From NCBI RefSeq assembly GCF_003131205.1, contig NZ_QFFY01000001.1, positions 434,001 through 498,000 on the forward strand: 64,000 bases of DNA, written 5' to 3'. Positions within the stretch are counted from its first letter, which is position 1. The number at the start of each line of letters is the position of its first letter. Below the pieces are notes generated by a model. The model searched no databases. It was not told where the DNA came from and saw only the letters and a program-made list of their open reading frames with translations. Source of the stretch: Occallatibacter savannae. Lineage in GTDB: Bacteria; Acidobacteriota; Terriglobia; Terriglobales; Acidobacteriaceae. The translations under genes were made by a program, and so were the position numbers. Shown piece by piece: positions 25,617 through 33,023 of the stretch.

Positions 25617-26339
25617 CTAGAACACCAGCAGCCTCTCTAGCCAGCGAACAAGCGGGTTCTGGCGATACGTGGAGTCGCTTACAATGCCTTTCCCCGTGAC
25701 CTCAAGCTCCAGATCCGTCATCGCTGTAGATAGCACCTGGTTCTGGGCGCTCACATCTTCAGGTCGCACTAGTCCTCTCAACTTGATTACCTGCGTCTGC
25801 TGTGAAAATGTCAGCTGCCGTGTGGCCTGCACCACAAGCATCCCGTTAGGAAGCACCTCCACGACCTCACCTCCGAAGGTCGTCGAAACACTTGAGTTCG
25901 TAGTGCTTTGTCCCTGTGCCGTCAAGCCCGAGGAAGAATTCTGCCCGACCAGGTTTGAGAGGCTGTTCGATGCTTTCAGCGCTCCAAACAGTGAGGAGAC
26001 ACTCGAGCTCGCATTTGATGCGCGAACATTCTTTACCTGTCCGTCGGTAGAAGCTGCAAGGCTCTCAATCACCACGATCGAGACCACGTCGTGCATGCGC
26101 GCCGCCTTGGCATCTGTACCGAGCCGCACGAGCCGTCCCTCCGCGCTCCAGATTGATCCCGGCGTAGCTACCTCTGCTGCGTGTTGCGCTCTCACGCGCT
26201 CCACATACGACCGCAGAGCCTGCTCAGGAGCCGTCTTGCTCAACGGCTGCGCTTTTCTTGCTCCATGAGCGGTCTGCGGCGCACCGAAGATCCAGAGAGT
26301 CGAAAGAAAAATGATGATGCTCCCGTAGGGATATCTCAT
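25617..26339 (-). CDS. flgH: flagellar L-ring protein FlgH
   Basis: The 240 aa protein carries the FlgH core: GSIWSAEGRLVRLGTDAKA, DVVSIVVIESLAAS, VVEVLPNGMLVVQATRQLTF, QVIKLRGLVRPEDVS and LEVTGKGIVSD. FlgH makes the outer-membrane L ring. The N-terminus is a signal sequence, but I do not see a clear lipobox Cys, which enterobacterial FlgH has. It overlaps flgA by 4 bp. Confidence 0.93.
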   Translation of the reverse strand: MRYPYGSIIIFLSTLWIFGAPQTAHGARKAQPLSKTAPEQALRSYVERVRAQHAAEVATPGSIWSAEGRLVRLGTDAKAARMHDVVSIVVIESLAASTDGQVKNVRASNASSSVSSLFGALKASNSLSNLVGQNSSSGLTAQGQSTTNSSVSTTFGGEVVEVLPNGMLVVQATRQLTFSQQTQVIKLRGLVRPEDVSAQNQVLSTAMTDLELEVTGKGIVSDSTYRQNPLVRWLERLLVF

Positions 26340-26806
26340 TCGAGCGCCTCACGTGTATCAGCCAGAACAGCTCCGCCCGGAGATACAATCCGGGCGCGCA
26401 CAACTTGGCCCGAAACTTGAATTCGTACTCTAATCCAATCGCCGTATGACCCGCTGGTCAAAGCAGTCGCACCCAGATCGGCTTGCACAAGTGGGCTGCT
26501 TCGCGACACGCGTAGTAGTTCCCCGTTTCGAACAAGCACTTGACGGCCGTTCGCCCTTGCCCCGATGCCGACTTCGACCATCTTCCCCGGGCCGCCCGGG
26601 TGCCGGAAATCCCTACCAACCTTCCAGAGGGTGCCGGTCGTCGGATCGCAAACGAGCAAGCCATCGGCCGCGCGGTCAGCAGCCTTCGTTGCTGGAGTCA
26701 CTTGCCGGGATTGCCGTTCTCCTTGAACTTCACTGATGGCTGTCGTGGGCGATTGCAGGAGGCCGACGCCGATCAACATGACGCGTATTGCTTGCTTACT
26801 GCGCAT
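26336..26806 (-). CDS. flgA: P-ring assembly chaperone FlgA
   Basis: The 156 aa protein has an N-terminal signal peptide and a C-terminal SAF-like domain with GDWIRVRIQVSGQVVRARIVSPGGAVLAD, the FlgA signature of NxxSGRxVxGxV type. FlgA helps FlgI polymerise in the periplasm. It is shorter than most FlgA proteins but lies in the standard flgG-flgA-flgH-flgI order, overlapping flgH. Confidence 0.85.
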   Translation of the reverse strand: MRSKQAIRVMLIGVGLLQSPTTAISEVQGERQSRQVTPATKAADRAADGLLVCDPTTGTLWKVGRDFRHPGGPGKMVEVGIGARANGRQVLVRNGELLRVSRSSPLVQADLGATALTSGSYGDWIRVRIQVSGQVVRARIVSPGGAVLADTREALE

Positions 26807-26815
26807 CGGTTGCTC

Positions 26816-27604
26816 CTAACGGGAGAGGTTGTTTACCTGCGAATACATGTCATCCGCTGCTTTGATCACCTTTGAATTCGATTCGTAGGCGCGCTGAGCC
26901 AGCACCATCTGCACGAACTCGGTAACGACATCGACGTTCGAGTTCTCCAGATAACCTTGCTGCAAACTCCCGAGACCCTCTGTCCCGCCAGGGTTGCCGA
27001 GTACTGGATCGCCGGAACTCAGGGTCGAGCGCAGAAGATTCGATCCCATACTCTCCAGCCCTCCCGGATTCGGAAATGTCGCGAGCTGCAGTTGCCCAAG
27101 CTGAGACGGATTCTGCTGTCCAGAAAGCGTCGCATTGACCACGCCGTATTGCGTGATCGTCACCGCCGTCGCATTCGCTGGAATCGTGATGTTCGGCACG
27201 ACCGGGTCTCCGTCCGTCGTGACGATCGTCCCCTGGTTATTCAGGTGAAACTGCCCCGCTCGTGTATACGCAACTGTTCCGTCCGGTCGTTGAACTTGAA
27301 AGAAGCCGGGGCCCTCAATGGCAATATCCAGCGGATTCGATGTCTGGTTGAGAGCGCCCTGGCTCATGATCATCTCGGTAGCAGCCGACTTCGTTCCCAG
27401 CCCGATCTGCAGACCGGCAGATACTGTGGATTGGCTTTGTGCTGCTCCCGGGGTCACCAGATTTTGATAGATCATGTCCTGGAATTGCAGCCGCAACTGT
27501 CTGAATCCAGTCGTCGATGAATTGGCCAGATTGTTTGCAATCGTATCCAGGTTCATCTGCTGGGCGGTCATACCACTTGCCGCCGTGTACAGCGCTCGAA
27601 TCAT
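26816..27604 (-). CDS. flgG: flagellar distal rod protein FlgG
   Basis: The 262 aa protein begins MIRALYTAASGMTAQQMNLD, with NNLANSSTTGFRQ, and ends NVDVVTEFVQMVLAQRAYES, all nearly consensus FlgG. It forms the distal rod that passes through the P and L rings. It is followed directly by flgA and preceded by flgF, 18 bp away. Confidence 0.97.
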   Translation of the reverse strand: MIRALYTAASGMTAQQMNLDTIANNLANSSTTGFRQLRLQFQDMIYQNLVTPGAAQSQSTVSAGLQIGLGTKSAATEMIMSQGALNQTSNPLDIAIEGPGFFQVQRPDGTVAYTRAGQFHLNNQGTIVTTDGDPVVPNITIPANATAVTITQYGVVNATLSGQQNPSQLGQLQLATFPNPGGLESMGSNLLRSTLSSGDPVLGNPGGTEGLGSLQQGYLENSNVDVVTEFVQMVLAQRAYESNSKVIKAADDMYSQVNNLSR

Positions 27605-27622
27605 GGCTTGCTCCTGTGATCT

Positions 27623-28360
27623 CTAAACCTTGGGTAGGTCCTCGGTAGCCGTCTTATTGAACTCCGTATGGAACACCATCAGAGCTTTTTGCATCATCTC
27701 GGCCTGCCGCTGCATCACCAGCAGGTCGAGTGAGCCTTGAATCGCGTCCTGATTCGCGCCCTCGAGTTCTCCTTGACGGATTACGTATGCCTTGGGCGCC
27801 CCGATAGAAGCGCCCTCAGGAGCTGCATACCGGTTTGCTCCTTCTGCCTTAAACGACTGGGTTCCTTGTGGGAAACCGAAGACGCCGACACTCGCGAAAA
27901 CCGCGCCGTCGACCGAGAGCGCTCCATCGGCTCCCACGGAAATCTGCCCCGGAGGCGTAGGAATCGACTGTTTCGAATGCGAAAGCACTGGTTCCCCCGC
28001 TGCGGTCACCAGCAATCCTGCCTGAGAACGGTGGAAACTTCCGTCCCTCGTGAACCGCAGTCCGTTCGCGGTCTGGACAGCAAAAAAGCCATCGCCTTCG
28101 ATTGCGAGATCCAAAGGATTGCCCGTATGCTGCATGGGCCCCTGTGCCCCGCTCAGCTGAGAGCCTCCGAGCAATCCAAATTCATTGACAGCTTGTCCGA
28201 CCTGGGAAGGTTCCCTCTGCTCAGCGAGATAGGACCGAAAGTACTCGCGCTCGGCGCGGAAACCCGGCGTCCGCGCATTGGCCAGGTTGGCTGCGGCCTG
28301 GTCCAAGGCCTGAGCGCGCGCCACCCATCCCGATACTGCCGCATAATATCCGCTGTCCAA
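27623..28360 (-). CDS. flgF: flagellar proximal rod protein FlgF
   Basis: I take the start at TTG 28360 (LDSGYYAAVSGWVARAQ), which has GAAGGAG six bases upstream and matches the usual FlgF N-terminus; the ORF-track start at 28402 lies upstream of the predicted transcription start. The 245 aa protein keeps ANLANARTPGFRAERE, GNPLDLAIEGDGFFAVQ and a C-terminal helix. It is a rod subunit and the first gene of a flgF-flgG-flgA-flgH-flgI-flgJ run behind a sigma54-type promoter. Confidence 0.92.
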   Translation of the reverse strand: MDSGYYAAVSGWVARAQALDQAAANLANARTPGFRAEREYFRSYLAEQREPSQVGQAVNEFGLLGGSQLSGAQGPMQHTGNPLDLAIEGDGFFAVQTANGLRFTRDGSFHRSQAGLLVTAAGEPVLSHSKQSIPTPPGQISVGADGALSVDGAVFASVGVFGFPQGTQSFKAEGANRYAAPEGASIGAPKAYVIRQGELEGANQDAIQGSLDLLVMQRQAEMMQKALMVFHTEFNKTATEDLPKV

Positions 28361-28385
28361 GTCTGCTCCTTCGTAGAGGAGGAGG

Positions 28386-28401
28386 AGCAGAAAGGTGGCC
28401 A
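28386..28401 (-). promoter_or_regulatory. sigma54 (RpoN) promoter of the flgF operon
   Basis: The minus strand reads TGGCCACCTTTCTGCT, with GG and GC exactly 10 bases apart and a T-rich centre, against consensus TGGCACG-N4-TTGCW. The predicted start at 28375 gives a 15-nt leader TACGAAGGAGCAGAC, containing the ribosome site, directly before the TTG of flgF. A sigma54 activator is encoded in the same locus. Confidence 0.6.
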
Positions 28402-28498
28402 AAGGGATCGGTCAGATCTAAGAGAAAACTCACATTCGGCGAAACCAACCGCGTTCGCCTACACGCCTCACATGGCGGTGCAGCGGCTTAACTCTCTC

Positions 28499-28996
28499 TT
28501 ACAGCAACTCATCGCAGACGATTGAAACCCGGAAATCCGTGCCATCGAATGTGAACATTTGTACCAAACTGAACTCCGGACTCTGCATATGAAGGTTATA
28601 ATCTCGCCCCGAGATTACCGCGGGAACTGACAATCCACAGCTGGATGCCAAGTCGGGGACCTTGCTCTTCCAGGTGCCGGCCACCATGTTGCACAGCTCT
28701 CCCACCGCATCCTTCACCACGTCGTCAAGACTTTCGAATTCCATGCCGGTCATGCGGCTAGCAATCTGCCGTGCGCTCGATTCGTCGCACGTGATCACGC
28801 ATGCCCCACTCAGAATCCCGCCAAAACCCACTACTGCAGTTACGGATTCAGCGCCTGCCAGGTCGCTCTCCGATTCACGCGATCGCATTGCCTCACGCGG
28901 CACTCCGAGCATCATGTCAAACACTTCCAGAACACTCGATTTCAGGTTTTCTGGATCGGATATAAGATGCGCTGAATCCCGAAGACTCAGTGTCAT
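28499..28996 (-). CDS. cheX: CheX-like CheY-P phosphatase
   Basis: From ATG 28996 (AGGAGCG site upstream) the protein is 165 aa and belongs to the CheC/CheX/FliY phosphatase fold. The catalytic signature ExxN is present in KDAVGELCNMVAGTWKS, and the strand GFGGILSGACVITC is typical of CheX. It should dephosphorylate CheY-P and so set the chemotaxis signal lifetime. The ORF-track start 29071 is upstream without support. It follows a cheY gene, its likely substrate. Confidence 0.85.
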   Translation of the reverse strand: MTLSLRDSAHLISDPENLKSSVLEVFDMMLGVPREAMRSRESESDLAGAESVTAVVGFGGILSGACVITCDESSARQIASRMTGMEFESLDDVVKDAVGELCNMVAGTWKSKVPDLASSCGLSVPAVISGRDYNLHMQSPEFSLVQMFTFDGTDFRVSIVCDELL

Positions 28997-29080
28997 TGAA
29001 CGCTCCTCATCTTCTGCCCGACACTGAGCCCGCATCCCGTGCGCGTTCTGTCGAACCCCGTTGAGTGTCATAATTGCTAA

Positions 29081-29464
29081 TCACGCCTTCGGCAAAAGCG
29101 ACAACACCTTCTGCTTTACCTGGTCCGCAGTGAACGGCTTGCGGATATACCCGATGGCACCGGCTTCAATCGCCTGCTTCACATGTTCCTCGCTGGATTC
29201 GGTGGTGATCATCACCACAGGAACACCCTCCGCCAACTGCTGCTTCCGCAACTGCCGCACGAATTCCAACCCGTCCATTGCAGGCATGTTGATGTCGGAA
29301 AGAATAAGATCCACCCGCCTCGACCTCAAGACCTCGAGTCCTTCCACGCCCGACCCTGCCTCTACTACGATCAGCGACTCGAGGCCGGCCTGGCGCAGTG
29401 ACCTTTCTACGATCTTGCGCATCACCGACGAGTCATCCACAATCAGGGCTTGAACCTCAGGCAT
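29081..29464 (-). CDS. cheY: CheY-like single-domain response regulator
   Basis: The 127 aa protein is only a receiver: acidic pair in ALIVDDSSVMRKIVERSL, phospho-Asp in DLILSDINMPAMDGLEF, Thr in VVMITTESSE and Lys in YIRKPFTADQ. The N-terminal sequence VDDSSVMRKI is typical of chemotaxis CheY. It should bind FliM (which keeps its EIDALF motif) and FliN/Y. A FliA-type promoter precedes it and cheX follows, so regulator and phosphatase are co-expressed. Confidence 0.92.
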   Translation of the reverse strand: MPEVQALIVDDSSVMRKIVERSLRQAGLESLIVVEAGSGVEGLEVLRSRRVDLILSDINMPAMDGLEFVRQLRKQQLAEGVPVVMITTESSEEHVKQAIEAGAIGYIRKPFTADQVKQKVLSLLPKA

Positions 29465-29485
29465 GCTCGCTTCCCCCTGCTGCTC

Positions 29486-29512
29486 TTATCGGCAGGTTGC
29501 GCCCCGCCTTCA
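29486..29512 (-). promoter_or_regulatory. FliA (sigma28) promoter of cheY-cheX
   Basis: The minus strand reads TGAA-N15-GCCGATAA: the -10 is a perfect sigma28 match and the -35 has one mismatch from TAAA. The -35 overlaps the TGA stop of the upstream gene. Transcription from about 29479 would give a 15-nt leader holding a GGGGGA ribosome site before the cheY ATG. Confidence 0.7.
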
Positions 29513-30439
29513 CCTCAGAGGGCCTCCTTTGCATACGACGTCTCGGATCGAAGCGGTCTTCATCGGTACCGCATGACCGGGCTCTGTTAGCATCCGTAGC
29601 CACAACCAGTCGTGCACTCGTACCAGCCGCGAAGAGACTGGCTGAGCACGCTCGAGTGACTTCGTCAAAAGGTGGGCCGCAGCTGATTCGGAAGCCGCTT
29701 CACCTACTTGTACTTCCGGGAAAGCTTCTGCCTCAATCGATTGCATCGCGAAGCGGTGAGAAGAAGACGGCACGATCCCGCCTTCTACTTTTCTGGCCGT
29801 CATCCTCTCAAGAGCAAACACAAGTGCCGTATCCACGCATTGTTCAAAGCCGAGGTACAAGAACTTCCCCGTTGCATCTACTAGAGGCAGCGCTCCGAAC
29901 GCTTCCAGGAGAGTTCGCGGGAGAACCTGGTAACTGGCCGTCAGTCCGCCGTTCCCCATTGGAAGAGCCGGACACCCCCACTGGATACTCAATGCTCGGC
30001 AGACAAGCGCCTCCGTCGTCGCGCCCTGGCGAATAAGCCATTCGCCAATTCGGAATTGACCTTCTTTCCTTTGCGCTTCGACTGCTCGTCGCAACTGGCT
30101 GCTGGTGATCCAGCCTTGTTCAAGCATGAGGAGCCCAAGCGGAACTCTGTGGTGGTACGGCTTCGCTTCCTGTACCCAGTCCCCAAGTTCTCGACTGACA
30201 GCGAGTTGGAGACGTGCCAGGGTGCATTCCGGAGAGCATAGCCAGCCCCCTTCAAACAATGGGCGCTTTCGACTGCGAAACAGTTGAAGCCAGCCAGAGC
30301 GGCATGCGGGATTCGAACAGTGCCGGATCAGCGCCGAACTTCTATCTGCGTCCGCTCCCCAACGGATCGGTGTCGGCTGCCAATCTCCATCCATGCGTGC
30401 TGACAAGGGCTGTGTGCTACCTAACCTCAGAATAGGCAT
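29510..30439 (-). CDS. zinc-ribbon plus GspE/MshE N-terminal-domain protein (putative c-di-GMP receptor of the flagellar locus)
   Basis: I do not know a named family for this 309 aa protein. Residues about 40-75 hold two Cys pairs (C-SNPA-C and C-SPE-C) around FRSRKRPLFEGGW, a probable zinc ribbon. Residues about 98-155 hold two 24-residue repeats, PLGLLMLEQGWITSSQLRRA... and RIGEWLIRQGATTEALVCRA..., each ending in Gln, the layout of the MshEN/T2SSE_N domain that binds c-di-GMP in MshE. The region after it (LLEAFGALPLVDATGKFLYLGF) also follows GspE/PilB N-terminal domains. No P-loop ATPase follows. It overlaps fliN/Y by 13 bp, so it is a true member of the flagellar operon. Confidence 0.7.
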   Translation of the reverse strand: MPILRLGSTQPLSARMDGDWQPTPIRWGADADRSSALIRHCSNPACRSGWLQLFRSRKRPLFEGGWLCSPECTLARLQLAVSRELGDWVQEAKPYHHRVPLGLLMLEQGWITSSQLRRAVEAQRKEGQFRIGEWLIRQGATTEALVCRALSIQWGCPALPMGNGGLTASYQVLPRTLLEAFGALPLVDATGKFLYLGFEQCVDTALVFALERMTARKVEGGIVPSSSHRFAMQSIEAEAFPEVQVGEAASESAAAHLLTKSLERAQPVSSRLVRVHDWLWLRMLTEPGHAVPMKTASIRDVVCKGGPLR

Positions 30440-31179
30440 CGTATGCTCTCCAGCCGTTTCTGCGGTGCAGCAACCTCGGTAACTCGGAGTCCAAAGTTCC
30501 CGTCGACCAGAACCACGGCTCCACGCGCCACAATCTTGTTTCCAACGATCAGGTCCACGGGATCAGTAACCTGCCGGTCGAGTTCCACAACATCGCCCGG
30601 GCCCAATTCAAGAATTTCGCCCAACGGCATCTCGCAACACCCAAATCGCAAAGCAGCTTCCAACTCGACATCGAGCAGAAGCTCGACTCCGGGACTGAGC
30701 TCTGGCTTTGCGACAACCTCGCTGTGGCTTTCCGCACTGATGGACCCGCTCTCCTGAAGCTTCCGGGCCGTGAGTCCGTCGTAGACGGAAACACACCAGG
30801 ACCGTTCGGTCGTCTTCAACTGAAATACACGGCTCGCTGTCGCTCCTGCTTTCCCTGTACTGAAAGAAGTGACCTGGCATTTCTTCCCCGCCGTGGCCAG
30901 CAACTCGCCGGCCGCTGCTTCTGCCACTTCTCGCAGCAGTTCGCCCCAAGACGTTGTTTGCTCCGGGCCCTGTCCCAGCAGAGCCGCTTCGAGGATGAGG
31001 GCGTCAAGGGAGACAGTAAATCTGCCCTCGACTTCTCCTTCTACCTGCGCAGTAAACGCGAGTTCGCCGGTCGGCCGGGCGCCACTATCGCTGGCCTCCA
31101 CAAAACTGGGCTCGCCGGCTAACGCCTGCGGAAGAAGCGATCCCGCTACCGATATCCAGCAATCAAGAAACGTGTTCAT
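30427..31179 (-). CDS. fliY: flagellar motor switch protein FliN/FliY (CheX-like domain plus SpoA domain)
   Basis: The 250 aa protein ends in a FliN/SpoA domain (about 165-250: VELLLDVELEAALRFGCCEM, GPGDVVELDRQVTDPVDLIV) and starts with a CheC/CheX-like domain, as in FliY. The phosphatase motif appears degenerate: LREVAEAAAGELLATAG has no ExxN pair, so CheY-P hydrolysis is unlikely, in contrast to the cheX gene nearby. It forms part of the C ring. It overlaps fliM by 17 bp. A second, short FliN is at 38379. Confidence 0.85.
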   Translation of the reverse strand: MNTFLDCWISVAGSLLPQALAGEPSFVEASDSGARPTGELAFTAQVEGEVEGRFTVSLDALILEAALLGQGPEQTTSWGELLREVAEAAAGELLATAGKKCQVTSFSTGKAGATASRVFQLKTTERSWCVSVYDGLTARKLQESGSISAESHSEVVAKPELSPGVELLLDVELEAALRFGCCEMPLGEILELGPGDVVELDRQVTDPVDLIVGNKIVARGAVVLVDGNFGLRVTEVAAPQKRLESIRCLF

Positions 31180-32140
31180 GCTCTCCGGCCCTATTCAATT
31201 CCTGCAGGCGGCCTCCACGGTGAGTGCCATGCTGCACCACCTCCACCGTTCCCAGTTCCTGACCTCCAACCCGCCACTCCGCAGCGACTGCGGTTGAGAT
31301 TCCAAGACGCAGCACATCGCCTTCTCGCAACGATTCGATCTCACGTGTCGCAATGCGTACACTCGGCAGTTGGACAGATGCACCGAGACGGATTCTCCCC
31401 GCCGCAGCCCGGATTCGAGCGCGCGTCTCAGGAGAGTGGCGGTGGCGACGACCCCAGTCGGTCGTCAGACGCCGCAGAATCGTGTTTGCCACAACTGCCG
31501 GAAACGCAAGATTCAGCAGACCTGAGCCCTGCGGCATTCGGATCTCGAAGGTCAGGCAGAGCGTCTTTTCATTCACCGACATGATGCGTGCTACCTGAGT
31601 CTGCATCTGGCGCTTTTCAAAGTTGAAGCTCAGACCGACGGACTGCCAGGCGGACGTCAATTCCCGGCAGATAATCTCGACGACGCTCCCGAGAATAGCT
31701 TCTTCTATGTCGGTAAGTTCTCGCAGTGGCCCTTCTTTCCCATTCCCCCCCAGCAACAGGTCGATGATCGGGGGAGCCAGTCCCAGGTCGAGTTGCAAAA
31801 TCGAGAGCGCTCCAAGGGGCTCCAGCCGCACCGATGTTACATAGCTGATCTCCGGGATGCGCATGAGGAACTCGCTGAATGGAATCTGCTCCGCCGATAC
31901 GAGGTTGACTTGGAAACGGCAGCGGAGCCAAGCCGCCAGGTTGTGTGTGAGATTGCGCGCAAACAAATCATTGAGCATGCTGATCGCTCGCAATTGCTCA
32001 TTTGAGATCTGTCCCGCGCGCGCAAAGTTGTATGCTACCGCGGCGCGCACAGCAGCGGAACCGCTCGCTGGCTCCGGAGAAGAAGCCCGTGCAGCACGGA
32101 ACAACGCGTCGATCTCATCCTGCTTCAGCAACTTTTCCAT
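31163..32140 (-). CDS. fliM: flagellar motor switch protein FliM
   Basis: The 325 aa protein begins with the CheY-P docking motif (LKQDEIDALFRAA), has the middle CheC-like domain (RISNEQLRAI-type helix, QLDLGLAPPIIDLLLGGNG, SAWQSVGLSF) and a C-terminal SpoA domain (LRLGISTAVAAEWRVGGQEL). FliM sits between FliG and FliN in the C ring and sets rotation direction. The last 50 residues are somewhat divergent and overlap fliN/Y. Confidence 0.95.
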   Translation of the reverse strand: MEKLLKQDEIDALFRAARASSPEPASGSAAVRAAVAYNFARAGQISNEQLRAISMLNDLFARNLTHNLAAWLRCRFQVNLVSAEQIPFSEFLMRIPEISYVTSVRLEPLGALSILQLDLGLAPPIIDLLLGGNGKEGPLRELTDIEEAILGSVVEIICRELTSAWQSVGLSFNFEKRQMQTQVARIMSVNEKTLCLTFEIRMPQGSGLLNLAFPAVVANTILRRLTTDWGRRHRHSPETRARIRAAAGRIRLGASVQLPSVRIATREIESLREGDVLRLGISTAVAAEWRVGGQELGTVEVVQHGTHRGGRLQELNRAGEHEHVS

Positions 32141-32175
32141 GCAGCTATCCTTTGCCCTTCACCAGTACGCGCGTC

Positions 32176-33000
32176 TCAATCAGATAGGGACTGCGCGGTA
32201 GCTTTCCGTTTCGGCTTTGAGAATTCCCGCAGAGCTGCTCTCAGGTGCACTACCGCAGAAGAGTGGATCTGCGAAACACGAGATTCCACAACTCCCAGCG
32301 CCAGTCCGATCTCTCTCATCGTCAACTCCTCGTAGTAGTAGAGTGTCATTACCAAACGCTCCCTCTCGGGCAAACCCTCGATTGCTTCGGTCAGTTTCTC
32401 TCTAAGTTCTCCACGTAGGCAGCAGAAGAGCGGATCTTCGTCAGGCCGTCCGGGTACATACGCCAGCTCCTCCTCCCCCGAATCCTCGTTGTGCTCCGCG
32501 TGAAGCGTGCCGATCTCAAGGCCCTTGAGATCTCCGAGAAGTGTCTGGTAGTCTTCAACGCTGATTCGCAGTTCTGCTGCGATCTCCGCTTCGGTTGGAG
32601 CCCGCCCAAGCCGGCCGGTGAGCAAACTGATTGCCTCTTCCACCGCCCTCCCTTTTCGCCGCAGATCTCGCGGACTCCAGTCAAGCGTGCGTAGACTGTC
32701 GAGAATCGCTCCCCTGATTCGAAATTGCGCATAACTGCGGAATTGAACCTTCTTCTGCGGATCGAATTTTGTGAAGGCGTCCATCAGGCCCAGCACGCCT
32801 GCGGAGACCAGGTCCTCCATCTCCACATGTTGCGGAAGGCGCTCGTGGATGCGGCGCGCCAGAAAACGCACGATCGGCAGGTGTTCCAGAAGCAGTCTCT
32901 CGTCTTCCCCCGCGATAGCGGTTTGCGGCAGATCCCCCGGATATGGGCTCGCAATCCGTCTAGCCTGCGAAGGCCCCCGCAACTCTGAACTTGTCGCCAT
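32176..33000 (-). CDS. fliA: flagellar sigma factor FliA (sigma28)
   Basis: From ATG 33000 (GGAG nine bases upstream) the protein is 274 aa. Region 2 reads FLARRIHERLPQHVEMEDLVSAG and FDPQKKVQFRSYAQFRIRGA; region 3 ILDSLRTLDWSPRDLRRKGR; region 4 LPERERLVMTLYYYEELTMR and VVESRVSQIHS, all FliA/WhiG-like. It directs late flagellar and chemotaxis promoters and is held by FlgM. The N-terminal extension in the ORF track (to 33150) overlaps flhA and is probably untranslated. It lies 24 bp after flhA. Confidence 0.95.
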   Translation of the reverse strand: MATSSELRGPSQARRIASPYPGDLPQTAIAGEDERLLLEHLPIVRFLARRIHERLPQHVEMEDLVSAGVLGLMDAFTKFDPQKKVQFRSYAQFRIRGAILDSLRTLDWSPRDLRRKGRAVEEAISLLTGRLGRAPTEAEIAAELRISVEDYQTLLGDLKGLEIGTLHAEHNEDSGEEELAYVPGRPDEDPLFCCLRGELREKLTEAIEGLPERERLVMTLYYYEELTMREIGLALGVVESRVSQIHSSAVVHLRAALREFSKPKRKATAQSLSD

Positions 33001-33023
33001 TCGCTTGTCTCCAGTCCCCCACA

